A stretch of DNA of 64,000 nucleotides from Gyromitra esculenta (taxonomy: Eukaryota > Ascomycota > Pezizomycetes > Pezizales > Discinaceae). Below the pieces are notes generated by a model that had not been told where the DNA came from, did not search any database, and saw only the letters and a list, made by a program, of their open reading frames with translations. Below are positions 11,973 to 22,916 of this stretch, in pieces. Location: contig JBCAML010000001.1 of the NCBI GenBank assembly GCA_038503075.1, positions 2,728,001 to 2,792,000 on the forward strand, given 5' to 3'. How positions within the stretch are numbered: the stretch's first letter is position 1; each line of letters starts with the position of its first letter. The translations under genes were made by a program, and so were the position numbers.

Positions 11973-12722
11973 TCAGTAATATTTTGGGCCTACGCGTTTA
12001 GAGGATCGTAGTACTCGAGTAACAGCCGAGGAAACAGGTAAACTGCAAGTGTCGGGATGATCATTGAGCCTGGGTGAGCTCAGTTCTTCGCCTTGCGGTG
12101 CAGCCCCCTCAGATTCACCATTTTCAAGCTTACTCTCTTCAAGCTCATCCTCTTGAGGTCCACAATACTCAGATCCATTTTCTTCGGGCTCATCTGCTTC
12201 AAGCCCATCCTCTTCAGGCCCATCCTCCTGAGGCCCACCCTCTTCAGATTCACCCTCTTCAAGCCCACCTTCGCTAAGCTGACCCTCATCAAGCTCACCA
12301 GCTCCATCACGCTCAAAAGTCACTTGCAACCAAACCTGATCCTGCTCAATCCTCCACCCCGACTCCGAGAACTTTCTAGGATCATCTCTTCTCACCCGGA
12401 GCGGGAGTGCATCGAAATTCCTCGAAGAATGCCAATACGTCGGACCACGCACTCGCTCAAGCCTGGTAGGCTGCGAGATGATGAAAGTGCCCTTGGCCTC
12501 GGCTGCCCTTGTTGGCCCATACACCGCGTTGCAGATTTCCCAGATCAGAAAGTCTCCAGCAGGCGGGTAGGTAATTGTCGTGCCTGACGGAACGGGGAAA
12601 GGGAATCCTCCTGTAGAGAAGACATAGATATGGAGTTTTGAGCCTAGATGGGGTATGTCTGGATGGGTTTCTTCTTGCTGGTCCTCCTTGCTGGGACTAT
12701 GGGGTGAAGTCTCGGTGTCCAT
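11973..12722 (-). CDS. Unrecognised protein with acidic tandem repeat
   Basis: One uninterrupted exon of 249 residues. Residues 1-~140 look like a folded domain (SKLHIYVFSTGGFPF, GDFLIWEICNAVYGP, WRIEQDQVWLQVTFE). Residues ~142-206 are an acidic low-complexity region built of five-residue units with glutamate-glutamate or glutamine-glutamate pairs (GGPQE, DGPEE, DGLEA, DEPEE, NGSEY, CGPQE). The last ~45 residues are polar and end in a basic stretch (RVLRSSKRVGPKYY). No signal peptide or membrane segment. The family is unknown to me. The N-terminal half has ordinary codon use and a compact globular pattern, which supports a real gene. Poly-T and poly-G runs sit just upstream of the start (about 12740-12760). 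Confidence 0.6.
   Translation of the reverse strand: MDTETSPHSPSKEDQQEETHPDIPHLGSKLHIYVFSTGGFPFPVPSGTTITYPPAGDFLIWEICNAVYGPTRAAEAKGTFIISQPTRLERVRGPTYWHSSRNFDALPLRVRRDDPRKFSESGWRIEQDQVWLQVTFERDGAGELDEGQLSEGGLEEGESEEGGPQEDGPEEDGLEADEPEENGSEYCGPQEDELEESKLENGESEGAAPQGEELSSPRLNDHPDTCSLPVSSAVTRVLRSSKRVGPKYY
12105..12299 (-). repeat. Degenerate 15-base tandem repeat inside a gene
   Basis: About 12-13 imperfect 15-base units coding for the Glu-rich pentapeptides of the 11973-12722 gene. On the plus strand they read as repeated CTCTTCAGGCCCATC-like blocks. The reading frame is kept throughout, so unit gain and loss would preserve the protein. Confidence 0.8.
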
Positions 12723-13938
12723 TTGATAGTTTGGTAGTGGGGGGGGTTTTTTTTTTTGGAATTCGAAGGATTAGGCCAGAAGGGCGTCAATTCACTTCTA
12801 TGCTAGGAGTGTAGTGGAGGTACTTTGCTATGTAGGGGATTAAATATTTTTCGACTGATATTCCAAGAATGCCCCGTTTTGAGGTGGGTCAGCTGCTCTC
12901 CAAGTGGGGTCGTTTTAAACTTGGGCTGGCCTATCTAAAAAGCGAAGCAAACAGGTGGCTGATATTTAAGAAATTTGAATGCACTAGTACTACACAAGCG
13001 AGCCTGAAAACAATTCCCAACCCACGAACGCCACCCTACCACTTATAACTGCCCCCTCTCACTCTCATAATCGTCAAGGTGCATGCGCGTCGCGTAGTAA
13101 TATATAATATTTTTATATTGATGCTTAAAATCCACGTGTGATGCATTGGTGAATTGAAGTTGCTAAGATCTTGAGAGTTGGAATGGGATGGGTGATAGTG
13201 GCGGTGATGGAGGCTCACGGGTTTTCGAGTACAGATTTTGAATACGGGTTAACTATTGATTTTATGAATTCACTTAGTATATGGACCGGCCTATGCTCAA
13301 ATTTGATTCATTTGTAAACAGGCTGGCCCATTTATAAATAAAGACAAATCCTCCTTAAACCCTGGAGGATAGATCCATAGAGTTATAGATACGTGCTATT
13401 GCTAATTCCCGTCTTCGTTATTGATGAGAGGAGTGGAAGATCCTGCGCCTTAGGACCGGTACCCCTTTTGGAGTAGGATATGAGTGTATTTTTTCTATTC
13501 TTGATATTGATATCTTTCTTCGAATGGTTAAGTATTACTAATGAGCTGTGATGATGAGGAAACTCTTGTATTGTGTTACCTAAGAGTTAATTAAGCTATC
13601 CCTCTCTACAAACGATCCCAACAAATTACTGCAAGACCTCCATTTGTACCAAAACCTCTTAACTGTATAATTACACCTGTACAGTCCTTTCTCTCTAGTT
13701 TATTCGAACCTGCGAACATTACTTCACACGTAATGAACGTTCCAGACAACACTGCGGCAAATAGGTCGGCTTTGTAACTATAAAAAATAAGCTTATGCTG
13801 GGCGGGGTTTGCTGACTGTTTTTACCTGGATGTTAACAGACTGAAGTCCCGTCTTATCTTGGCCAATGGGAGTTGGTTTCCTCTAGTCAGGTCTATGGAT
13901 ATTTTCAGTTTGCGCATCATTCTCTTCAAACTTAGGCA
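12723..13938. other. Intergenic region, no supported gene
   Basis: AT-rich DNA between two minus-strand genes; it holds the upstream region of the 12722 gene and the 3' flank of the 15465 gene. No gene, RNA or recognisable element is visible. Confidence 0.45.
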
Positions 13939-15465
13939 TCACATCTCTCTATCCTTCGGAGCACTAGCCTCTCCATTTTTGTAAATCTTCTTTGGTATTA
14001 GCTGTGAGGAAACAGTAATAGTATCTCTAATTTCACTTTGCCCTCCGTCAGTTATAAATTTCGTTGGTTGCGAATCTTTTGCTTGAGCACTCTGCACGAA
14101 TTCCTGTACGTAGGTTTGGAAATGACGAACTTGCTCTTTAGAGGGATTCCCAGCGAATAATCTATCGAGAAAGTCTGCCCGTGAAGGATTAGACAGCGAC
14201 TCATCGTAAAACTTCTTGATCGCTTGGCCAACCGCAGAGATGCCCCTCTTATCACTGCGCTCTACACACTTATTGACCACGACGGACAAAGCCTCTCGAC
14301 CGAGGGCTGTCTTGCTATTCGGAGTATGTATAAGCTTACTCTTGAGAGCGTTGATATTTCCAACAAGTGGGTTTGTAACTGCCAGGCTCAGTGCTGGACT
14401 GTGTTCTTCAGTCGACACTTGAGATAGCTGGCGACCGTTTTGATGCCGTACTAAACCATCGCCTCTACTATTATTTCCGTCTTCGTGCCCCTCTGAGGCC
14501 CCTGCCGAAGTATGGAGGCATGTCGACATCAAACGCGTATTTTTGGAATGTTTCGGCAATTTAGCCTGCAGGTCTTTTACTTGATTTTTTGATGCATCGC
14601 TGGTCCTATTCATCCTCCGACTTAATCTAGTTCGGACTTTGATGCTGGAACTTGGAAGAGATTCTTTTGGCATGGAGGTGGGCTGGCCTGACTTCCCAGA
14701 ACTACTATATCCGATTTGTGCTCCCTTTATAGCGGTTTCAAGTGAATTTTTCGTTTGGAAATTTCTAGCTGTATCCGCCGAGACTAGCTCTATCACTGTC
14801 TCATCTTCATTATTTGTTGCTTGCTTCTGTCGCCTAGAGGACTGAGGCTGGCTCATACTCAGCGTCTGGCGTTCAACCTCGCTCATCTCACGCATCAGAC
14901 TGTTACGAGCTGTAGAAGGATCATTAGAAACCGCAGATTCTGCATCTATTTTCTCCATCGCCCTTGTTCTAGGTGAAATGAGGTCAGGCGTCCCTGCTGG
15001 CTTGTCCATCTCCTCTACACTTTTTGAGTAAGCTCTGAACTGAAGAATTTGTTCTTGTGTAGCTCTTTGGGCAAGTACTGCGTCCATCAATTCTGCGAGG
15101 AGGGGTTCAGACAGGGACTTTTGATACATCCGCTCAACAGCATGAGCCATAGTCGTATTTCCGTTCAGGGTAGCACGCTCAACAGCGGCCTGGACAGTCA
15201 AAGCTAGAAGTTGTCGTCCTTGGCTACCTTTACTGTTAGGTGGCTTTACAGGGACTGTGCTGCGTCTTCCGTATGCGCGGATCGTCGGATAAAAATTTCC
15301 TGTTATGCCCTCGAGAGTTGGCTCAGATGAGATAGCAGACCCTATTGCGTTTTGATTCAATCCTGCAGAAGAGGAACATTCGCCGAGATTGTTGCTGGAT
15401 GGACTTTTCTTCTGTAAGGAGTTATTGGAAAGAACTTTGCCTTTGTCTTTCTTAGGCTCTGCCAT
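13939..15465 (-). CDS. Unrecognised protein with a duplicated ~74-residue module
   Basis: A single exon of 508 residues with a TATATAA 90 bases upstream of its start. The protein is polar and Ser/Gln/Lys-rich, with no signal peptide or membrane segment. Two stretches stand out as ordered and align without gaps: residues ~77-150 (from NSKGSQGRQLLAL to FRAYSKSV) and ~382-455 (from NSKTALGREALSV to FQTYVQEF). Shared positions include NSK, GR, VER, SLS-P, EQ and F-x-x-Y. The pattern suggests an alpha-helical module of four or so helices; the ~230 residues between are low-complexity. I do not recognise the module. Two copies in one chain could mean an adaptor or dimerisation role, but nothing in the sequence shows function. 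Confidence 0.78.
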   Translation of the reverse strand: MAEPKKDKGKVLSNNSLQKKSPSSNNLGECSSSAGLNQNAIGSAISSEPTLEGITGNFYPTIRAYGRRSTVPVKPPNSKGSQGRQLLALTVQAAVERATLNGNTTMAHAVERMYQKSLSEPLLAELMDAVLAQRATQEQILQFRAYSKSVEEMDKPAGTPDLISPRTRAMEKIDAESAVSNDPSTARNSLMREMSEVERQTLSMSQPQSSRRQKQATNNEDETVIELVSADTARNFQTKNSLETAIKGAQIGYSSSGKSGQPTSMPKESLPSSSIKVRTRLSRRMNRTSDASKNQVKDLQAKLPKHSKNTRLMSTCLHTSAGASEGHEDGNNSRGDGLVRHQNGRQLSQVSTEEHSPALSLAVTNPLVGNINALKSKLIHTPNSKTALGREALSVVVNKCVERSDKRGISAVGQAIKKFYDESLSNPSRADFLDRLFAGNPSKEQVRHFQTYVQEFVQSAQAKDSQPTKFITDGGQSEIRDTITVSSQLIPKKIYKNGEASAPKDREM

Positions 15466-15554
15466 TGATCACCTCAATATTAACAAGATACGGAAGAAGA
15501 TAATCGATGCGAGAATGAGAGGGAGAACAGAAGGTGGGTTGTGGCGAGAGTGAG

Positions 15555-15561
15555 TTATATA
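15555..15561 (-). promoter_or_regulatory. TATA box of the 15465 gene
   Basis: TATATAA on the minus strand, 90 bases before the start codon. Confidence 0.5.
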
Positions 15562-15567
15562 GAAGGG

Positions 15568-17001
15568 TGCGTGTGACTGCGACAATAGAACCTTAGCGCA
15601 AAAGATTCATGCCCTGGCTTCTGATCAGTTAGGGCTGGATGGATGGCTATAAATTGGAACTGAGAATACTTAAGAAAAAGAAAAAGAGACTTGGCCTGTG
15701 TGCAGAATTACAGGTAATTTAGATCCTAGATGACTTGACCTCTGACGGAAAACTTCCATCAGTATCTACATGCGAGCGATATTCTGCTAGCCTCCTCTGT
15801 ATGTAATGCAAAGGTGGGACGAACGCATCTTTAGGGTCGTCTGGCTACATACGTTAACCGTAGAACCCGTCACAGAGGTTATTCGCAGACATCTTAAACC
15901 GATCACTCCCGCTAACTGCAAGCCCCTAATCGACGAGTTGATAGAACTAATCTTAAACCATTACGGTTCATGGTAGGTTTCAAAGATCTCTGAAGAATGC
16001 ACAGCACCAGAATTTTCTGCTACCTACTATTTGTGAGATTGCAGTGGTTTGGATGCGTGTATGATTAATCTATCTATCCATCTATCCATCTATCTATCTG
16101 ATTGCAGTGGTTGCTCTCCTTTTCAAGTTTTTGGATATCCGAGACGTTACATCACGACACCGAGTGATAGCCGATGAATATCACCACTCGGCATACTTGG
16201 TGTGGATACCCAGCAACAAGATATATGAAACTGAGAAACCTCTTTTTTAGTAATCCGCATACATCCTACGGAAACAATTCAGACTCACTGCAGATCTTAG
16301 GCCAAGGAATTCCCCCCAGATATATTTTCACCACGTTTTTTTTTGTTTAAATCATTTGTTTATCATTTATGGGAATAAAAACGCTTATACAGCACGTGCA
16401 CGAGGGCTATGAAGTTAAAAGACCCATATATTTTTACTATGGTGAGTGTAGGTTTATAACTAGACCTACACTATCGTTTTTAGGTTAAAGTACTAGTATT
16501 TATAGTTAAGTAAATTCTTCAAGAAATTTGTGAAGTCTAGAATAATATTAATGAGGTTCTGCAATTTTTAAGCATATGGTGATAGATGGTTGTGGTGGTA
16601 TAAGACCTCATTTTTGGTCGTAAAAAAAAAGTGCCATTTTGAATGTTCTGAGAAATACTGCGAATGTGATGGGATATACGCAGAAAAACTTAAATTAAAT
16701 AATACTCTTGGAGCTTAATTTGAGAACTAGTGTCGTTATAAAACTGATGTCTTAAAGGATCCTTCTTTAGGAGCATTGCAATTGGCGAGTGAGATCTTTG
16801 GGGCGAACACTTTTTTCATAAAATTTAGCGAGACACCAACCAAGATTTGTAATCCACGTCCTAATTTGATTAGTCTAGGTTTAAGGATAGACGCGCTATA
16901 ATTAACTCCTTTACAGTTCCTTAACGGCACAAAGGAACGAAAATTCGATAGATCTTCAACAAACAAATCAAAGAGATCTAGAGGGTAAAAAATGATTCAC
17001 T
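15568..17001. other. Intergenic region with a short tetranucleotide repeat
   Basis: AT-rich spacer. About 16068-16101 is an ATCT/ATCC tetranucleotide microsatellite. The rest, including the open frame at 16736-16966 minus, shows nothing I can support as a gene. Confidence 0.45.
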
Positions 17002-17565
17002 TTAAACATAAATGCAGCACAAGAGATCTCTGGAGTGGCTCCGATACATAGTTTTCGCAATAGCACGAGCCCTCTCACTCTCGCGTTCTTCAGCAGCTTC
17101 GATAAAGATTTCGTAGTCAGTTTTCTTAGGCTTACTATCTTTGGTATTCTTTGGCCACCAGCTGAACCAAGATCCACCATCACCACGGATAACTTTCGTA
17201 GCTGATGGTCTGGGTTTGGGGTAATGCGTACGACCCTTAGAATCCAAAGAGAGAACATTGTTCCCATTTTGGATTCCTTTTTTCCCCAATAGCCGATGGA
17301 GGAAATAGCGCTTCCCCGAACATAACCCTTCATTTGGGACGCAATAGGGACATTGCGTCATCCTCAACAATGTATGTCGACAGCGAGATCTTGGCTCGGC
17401 TGTGACGAGAGCTTCTGGGCCTGTAAGTGTATAATACCTCTGGGGAAGGGAACTATACGTTACATGTGTGCGTACATTACTTCTTGGTGGTGTTAAGGGA
17501 CTAGGTGAAATCGCAGCTTCGGGTGCTGTATGAGGCCTATGCTGGGTCGAGTGGATGGTAGACAT
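17002..17565 (-). CDS. Unrecognised basic protein with a Cys/His cluster
   Basis: One exon of 187 residues; a TATAAAAG lies 96 bases upstream of the ATG, which raises confidence that it is expressed. The N-terminal ~45 residues are rich in Pro, Ser and His and probably disordered. A cluster with the pattern CRHTLLRMTQCPYC, then VPNEGLC (residues ~62-82) could bind a metal, but it fits no zinc-finger family I can name. A WFSWWPKN aromatic patch and a helical, charged C-terminus (EAAEERESERARAIAKTMYR) follow. No signal peptide or membrane segment. A further 3' exon cannot be ruled out. Confidence 0.5.
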   Translation of the reverse strand: MSTIHSTQHRPHTAPEAAISPSPLTPPRSNVRTHVTYSSLPQRYYTLTGPEALVTAEPRSRCRHTLLRMTQCPYCVPNEGLCSGKRYFLHRLLGKKGIQNGNNVLSLDSKGRTHYPKPRPSATKVIRGDGGSWFSWWPKNTKDSKPKKTDYEIFIEAAEERESERARAIAKTMYRSHSRDLLCCIYV

Positions 17566-17660
17566 ATCTTGTTTTGGTTTGGTACAGTGGGTACGGGGTA
17601 GAGTGGTGTTGGTGTTTGATGGTTTGGATGTGATCGATTGACCTAGACCGTGGCGGTTCC

Positions 17661-17668
17661 CTTTTATA
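17661..17668 (-). promoter_or_regulatory. TATA box of the 17565 gene
   Basis: TATAAAAG on the minus strand, 96 bases before the start codon at 17565. Confidence 0.55.
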
Positions 17669-18545
17669 TTTGCCCTGACTTGAATAAGGAGACTCCAATT
17701 TTCAAGTTTTCAAGTTTTCAAGTTTTTTTTGAAGAATCCGCAATCGCTGCCCAACCTACCGGTAGGATAATGTACTATGAACACTCCGGTATTCTTGAAT
17801 ACGTATCCCAAGGCCACATAAACCTAAAATACGTGTGATGGATACACCCAAGCTTGAAATTCTTAAACAGCTGTAAGTTCTTGAAATTTCATTCACTACA
17901 GCTATCACGCCCCCAAAGAGAAATTAACCATAGTAGTAGATTATACTATATGTATTTAGGATAAAGGTGCGTTCCACAGGTTTTTACAGTCTTAGTGTAT
18001 CTCAGCGTAGCGAGGTGCTATTAGTTATATAGCCATGAACTATGATATTCATTATTACTACCTATCTTTTATTGCATTTGTATGAGTTAGCTAGGCTCAG
18101 CCATAAAGAGTCGTCGTCGGCCCGAAGTGGTCGAGCAGACGCTAGACATGATATAGTAATGCAAAAGCACTGAGTAGCAGCAATAACAGCGCCCAAAAGC
18201 CATTTTGCCCTCACCAGATTGCGAGGCGAGCTAGCAAAGACGTGGAACCAGCAAACAAAGGTATCTAGATGATTGGCCTTGGGTTTCGAGGATTCGGTAT
18301 CGATAAAATATCCACTGGGAATTTCTCGTCATGAGTAGAGCGAGGCTGGGTAACAAATAAAATATTTCGCCACAAATTGCTAGAGCTCATGAGATCGATT
18401 TATTAGCCAAGCCAGCCAAGCCTCGTTATACCCTCTGCCTCGCTGACCCCCAGTGCTCTAAATCACAATTACCAGCTCGAGCAGGATCGCGACATCCATT
18501 ACCACATCCAGCACTAGTATCGACGCGACATTCGTTACCACCTCT
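17669..18545. other. Intergenic region, divergent promoters
   Basis: Lies between the minus-strand gene starting at 17565 and the plus-strand gene starting at 18546. It includes a TTTTCAAG direct repeat near 17698-17728. No gene is supported. Confidence 0.4.
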
Positions 18546-20731
18546 ATGGCAAGCGAAGCAAGCGTGCAAGCGAATCCTACCATCAAAGACTTTGCTCCGG
18601 CGAACTATGATCGATACGACTATCCGGAACTAGAACAGGGCGTAAAAAACCTCAAGCATGCAAAACCGATACCACTATTCCCTGAGGGGAGTTACCTCAG
18701 ATATGTCGAGAGCATCGCAAAAGAACTGCCGGTATTTATCCGTTCTAGCGAAATTCGGCTTCTAGAGATTTATTAGCCACCGTACTAACAAATTTGGATT
18801 ATTATTACAAATAGGTCTTGCAACAGTTAACCGAAAAAGGCACAAACCCCTCAAAACTAGATATCATAGTTCTCGACATCAAATCAGATGGGACACTCTT
18901 AGGGCCTGTGATCTTCGGCACAACCAGCTCAATACACCAGTTTGTGAAGTCAGCCCCGATCAATGCTTACGAAGAACGTCTAGGATACAGCGCTCTGAAA
19001 GATTTCTTGGCAAACCCCAAGCCCTTAGATATAGCCGTACGATTATATTTAGTTGAAGACTTATCACCTGCTATCATCGAAGCTCTAGGGTCTGGATTGA
19101 ACCTTGATCCTAAGTTCTTTGCCGAACATATTGCCAATAGCGATTATGCAACACGACAGGGAGTCCTACCAAAACGGAATTTCGGTGCCAAGAAACAGCA
19201 TTTCTTTTCTTCGTCTTGGAAAAGACGGGCGTCACAAACTACCAGGGCTAAAGTATCGGGTTTGTTTTCAAACCGAGTAAAGATGCCGAATCCCGGCGAG
19301 GATATATACCCGAGAGTCAATAATATCTATAGATCACACGATAGCATGATCAAAGAAAGGGATCGAGATATTGTCATGGCAGAGGAACGGATGAGTTTTA
19401 TGATCAAGAATGACACTCGTGGCTGGACCGGTGAGTCCCGAAAACGATGGAAGAGCCTCGCGGAGCGCGAGTATATACTAAAAAATTTTACCGATTGCTT
19501 TCGCAGGAATATTTTTATTTGATCCTTTAAGAGAGTATAGGAAACTAAGATTCAGTTCCTTTATCGCCGGCAAAACGATAACAGTATACGAAGATCCTGT
19601 CGATATCCTAAACCAGTACAACACCAGAGTCTTCGCACCACATCCTTCGTTTGAAGAATTCGCCAATTTCAAGGTAGTTTTTGAGCCTACAAAAGACCCA
19701 CGTTCCCGAAACCAGTTCATCAACTACATAGCAAGCGTTAAAGTCGGTAGTACCATTAGTGCCAACAGTGGGACTAACCCTATTAATATAAACGATGCTT
19801 CGAGCTTCCTTGCTCCAATATTCCTTTTCGTGCTTAGCGATGGGGACATTCTCCTCGGTGAGATGGAAAGCCATCTCGATAAGATCGACACACAAATGTC
19901 TAACAATAACTCGCTCCAAGCGAATTTGCTTATTTGGCGTATGGAACTAGGGATATGGAGAAAGAGTCTAGTAGAAGACCATGAAAAGACCCAAATAACG
20001 CTTGAGATCGTCCAGGAGCTAAAGCTCGATGAACTCGCTGTTGAATTCCAGGAAATGTGTATGCGCATCAAGAACATGATGGATCGGACCGAGAGATCTT
20101 TCAATATCCTGATGTCTTCTATGGCTATTGCTGAAAGCGGAAAAGTCATTTCGCAGACCGAAAGTTTGTCAAGGCTCACAGAATTGGCATTTTTCTTCAT
20201 CCCACTAAGCTTTGCAACCTCGCTATTTGGGATGCAATTTCCAGTACGTATGTTCCTTTTCTCCTCTTCGCCATTTACCACATCTTAGCTTCCGCGTATT
20301 GGGAAATCTGACGGTGTCTATGTTAGGGCTGGACCGAAAACAGCAAACCATACATGTGGGTTATAACCGCAATATCGCTGGTTCTTGGCGCATACGCATT
20401 TCGAATCCTCATCCGCAGCAGAATTGCCCAGTACATCATGGAAACAGTCCCCGAGCGTGTGCGAAGCTTTGCAAACCTACCTCCAGGCGCCCATATCCCA
20501 ACTTCGAGTTATTTAATGTGGATATTGTTGGAAATATGGGTGGTTATATTTTTTATCGCTCTGGCAGCAATAGCGTTCGTTGTGTTGATACTTATCTGGA
20601 GGCGTGATTTTTCGATGGCGGTGAAGTCGGAATTGACGGTTCTGGTTTTCTTCATTGAACTTGTTGCTGTTCTTGGCACTTGTGTATATTTAGCTTCTAT
20701 CGAGAGGAAGGGCAAAGCACTGGATATCTAA
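18546..20731 (+). CDS. CorA-like membrane protein with large soluble N-terminus
   Basis: Four exons (18546-18731, 18815-19430, 19507-20243, 20327-20731) give 647 residues; the introns use GTATTT, GTGAGT and GTACGT donors and TAG or CAG acceptors. Residues 1-~480 are soluble; the part from ~360 on is helical (IVQELKLDELAVEFQEMCMRIKNMMDRTERSFNIL), like the long helix before the pore in CorA/MRS2 proteins. The first membrane segment (~487-508) ends in GMQFP at 509-513, in the place of the CorA signature GMN, followed by a short acidic loop (WTENSKPY) and a second segment (~522-541). That architecture is what identifies it. The GMN asparagine is replaced by Gln, so Mg2+ transport is uncertain. 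Unusually for CorA, two more hydrophobic segments follow (574-604 and 614-636). Many fungal genomes carry such CorA-like proteins of unknown role. Confidence 0.85.
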
Positions 20732-20763
20732 GGGCCGGTATCTGGTGCGTGGTGATTGTTGAA

Positions 20764-21287
20764 GTATGTGTTCCGACCGGTTTGTAAGTGGGGCCGGTTG
20801 ACAAATCGGTCAGCCAGTTGATAAAGAGGCCAACTTTAGAAACCGGTCAACCGGTTTCTAAAGTGTTGTTTGCAGTTGGCCGGTTTCTCAAGCGTAGCAA
20901 CCATCCCGTTAGCCTCTCTCTACACCATGACTTTTACACCCAAATCTTACAACCCAAAGACAACAACCACGGGTATTACAACCACTGTGATGAACGGCTT
21001 GAGTGTGCTAAGACAATTAAATCAAGTGGAGAAAAAAAGGCCAGGCGATGGCGATAGTGCCTGTTCTAGAGTAGCGTGCTCATGTTATCCATTATATACT
21101 ACATAACTTAGACAAGGTAAAAAAATAAAAATAAAAATCCTTGAGGTATCGGCCAGTCCAAGTTTCACTTTAGGTACCGGCCAGCCGATACCTCAAGTTG
21201 GACGGTTTATAAACCGGTTGACCTATTGGTAAAGCAGCCTGACCAGTTTGTCAACCGGCAATCTTGAGAAACCGGTCAGAACATATG
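20764..21287. mobile_element. Fold-back element with degenerate terminal inverted repeats
   Basis: The left end (from about 20764) and the inverted right end (to about 21287) align over roughly 65 bases at about three in four positions; both contain GACCGGTTT, CCGGTTGACAAA and GGTCAG motifs. Inside are two more inverted repeats: a 15-base stem with a 2-base loop at 20833-20864 (ACTTTAGAAACCGGT) and a 14-base stem at 21140-21153 / 21184-21197 (CTTGAGGTATCGGC). No protein is encoded. It looks like a non-autonomous inverted-repeat element; the class and target duplication are unclear. Confidence 0.6.
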
Positions 21288-21770
21288 TACCCAGGCGTTC
21301 ATTAAATACTGGGAAATGCGACAGCAAATCTCATGCACACCCGCCAGCTACAACTCCAAATAAACAGAATTGACTAAATCGTGAGCTAATCTCCACTTCA
21401 TAGCCAGATATATATAGTTGTGCCTAGCCGCTATTATCTCTTCGTCATTGTAGTTAATTTGGTTACTTTAAAGGGTGGGGCGCGCAGTTTGTTGCAAAAT
21501 TTCCTAGTATTTAGTACTAGTGAACACCCCATTTTTTTATATAATTCATTAATTGTAGCTAGCGCTATAGCACTCAAGTTATGACAATACAAACAAATCC
21601 ATCCACAAGTATCTTCCCTCATAATCTTCTTCTTGGCCGTATAGTCCGAAAATATTTTCCGCCAACATTCTTAAACACGAAAAAATAAAATAAAACAAAA
21701 ACCACAATAAAACAAAAACCATAAACAAAAACACTTAAAACAAAACAACAAAGACCAACAAAAACAAAAC

Positions 21771-21801
<31 letters not shown>

Positions 21802-22916
21802 CCTCCTATACACCTGCTCATTATAACCTCTTTCCGCTAATGCGAACTCGTCGCTCCCACCGTACCTCCTTCACCATCACCCTGTTTGAGACCTCATCAC
21901 CCCCTTTCCTCATCTCCGATCACACTTTCTTCGTCCTTCTCATGTTCTCTACTTTCCTATTCAAATACTTTCCATGACTTAAGCGCATCCTAAACTCTTT
22001 TCATAGTATTCAGTGAACGCCTAAGTAGTATAATTAAAATAACTTGGTTAATCATCACAGATAATATCGGTAATTATAACCATAGATATGTAGAGTGATT
22101 TTAAAATGACGTCTTAGTAGAAAGCCTGCCCAATCAATTTTGAAAGTGGTGATATTTAGGCAAGAAAGTTTCGTTGCTGAGAAAGCCGGATTTGGTAGTA
22201 TATTCTTGACACTATTAGTAGAATAGAGGCACTGCAGATGGCAGCCAATTTCCAATCCCAACTTCATCCGGTTCCAGGGTACCATATAGATAGAGAGTAC
22301 AGGCATTCGTGACTCACTGGAATGCGGCACGAGCCTTGCCATCACGTCACGTAGCCACGTGTAGAATCCTCTACAGGGGTAGGTAGCGCGTAAAGTGTTG
22401 TCCGCGTAAAGTGCAGAACGCACAGATAACCAAAATCTTGTTTTTGGATGACACAGCTACCCCGCATCTCAGAGAAACCCAAGATGAAGATAATATCAAT
22501 TGGACCGATAACGAGTGAATCTCGATATCTTGCAAGGATAAGAGGTTTCTCGAGGGAAATTCCATCTGATGAGAAGTAGACACTGAAAATCACTGCCTGA
22601 TATCTGCACGACGACGTCAAAAGATGATGTCGAGAAGGATCGTCACTCACAGGTCTGATGCAGTGAGTCGTGCCACGTCGTCCGGCTTGCACAGCCCTCG
22701 AGTGACTCCTCTAAGATCTACCCATGATCCGTCGTGATCTCGCGCACAGGCACGCGTCGTCCAATTGACTCACGTTCCCTGCACAAAAGAACGCGTCTCC
22801 CCTTCTAATTCCACACAACCCCACATCAAGCAGAATCAGAGATATCAAGAGAAATTTCCTCTCCTGCTTCCACTCTTCCCTCTCGCAACATAGCAATCCA
22901 AGTACAATAAAAGAAA
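21288..22916. other. Intergenic region with A-rich simple repeat
   Basis: About 21675-21800 is an (AAAAC)n tract on the plus strand. The open frames on the minus strand at 21619-21813 and 22055-22692 are translations of such repeat or have no support. The last ~200 bases are the upstream region of the ankyrin gene at 22917. Confidence 0.5.

Noticed and set aside
21619..21813. Phe/Val/Cys-rich frame that looks like a membrane protein
   Set aside because: It is the translation of an (AAAAC)n simple repeat.
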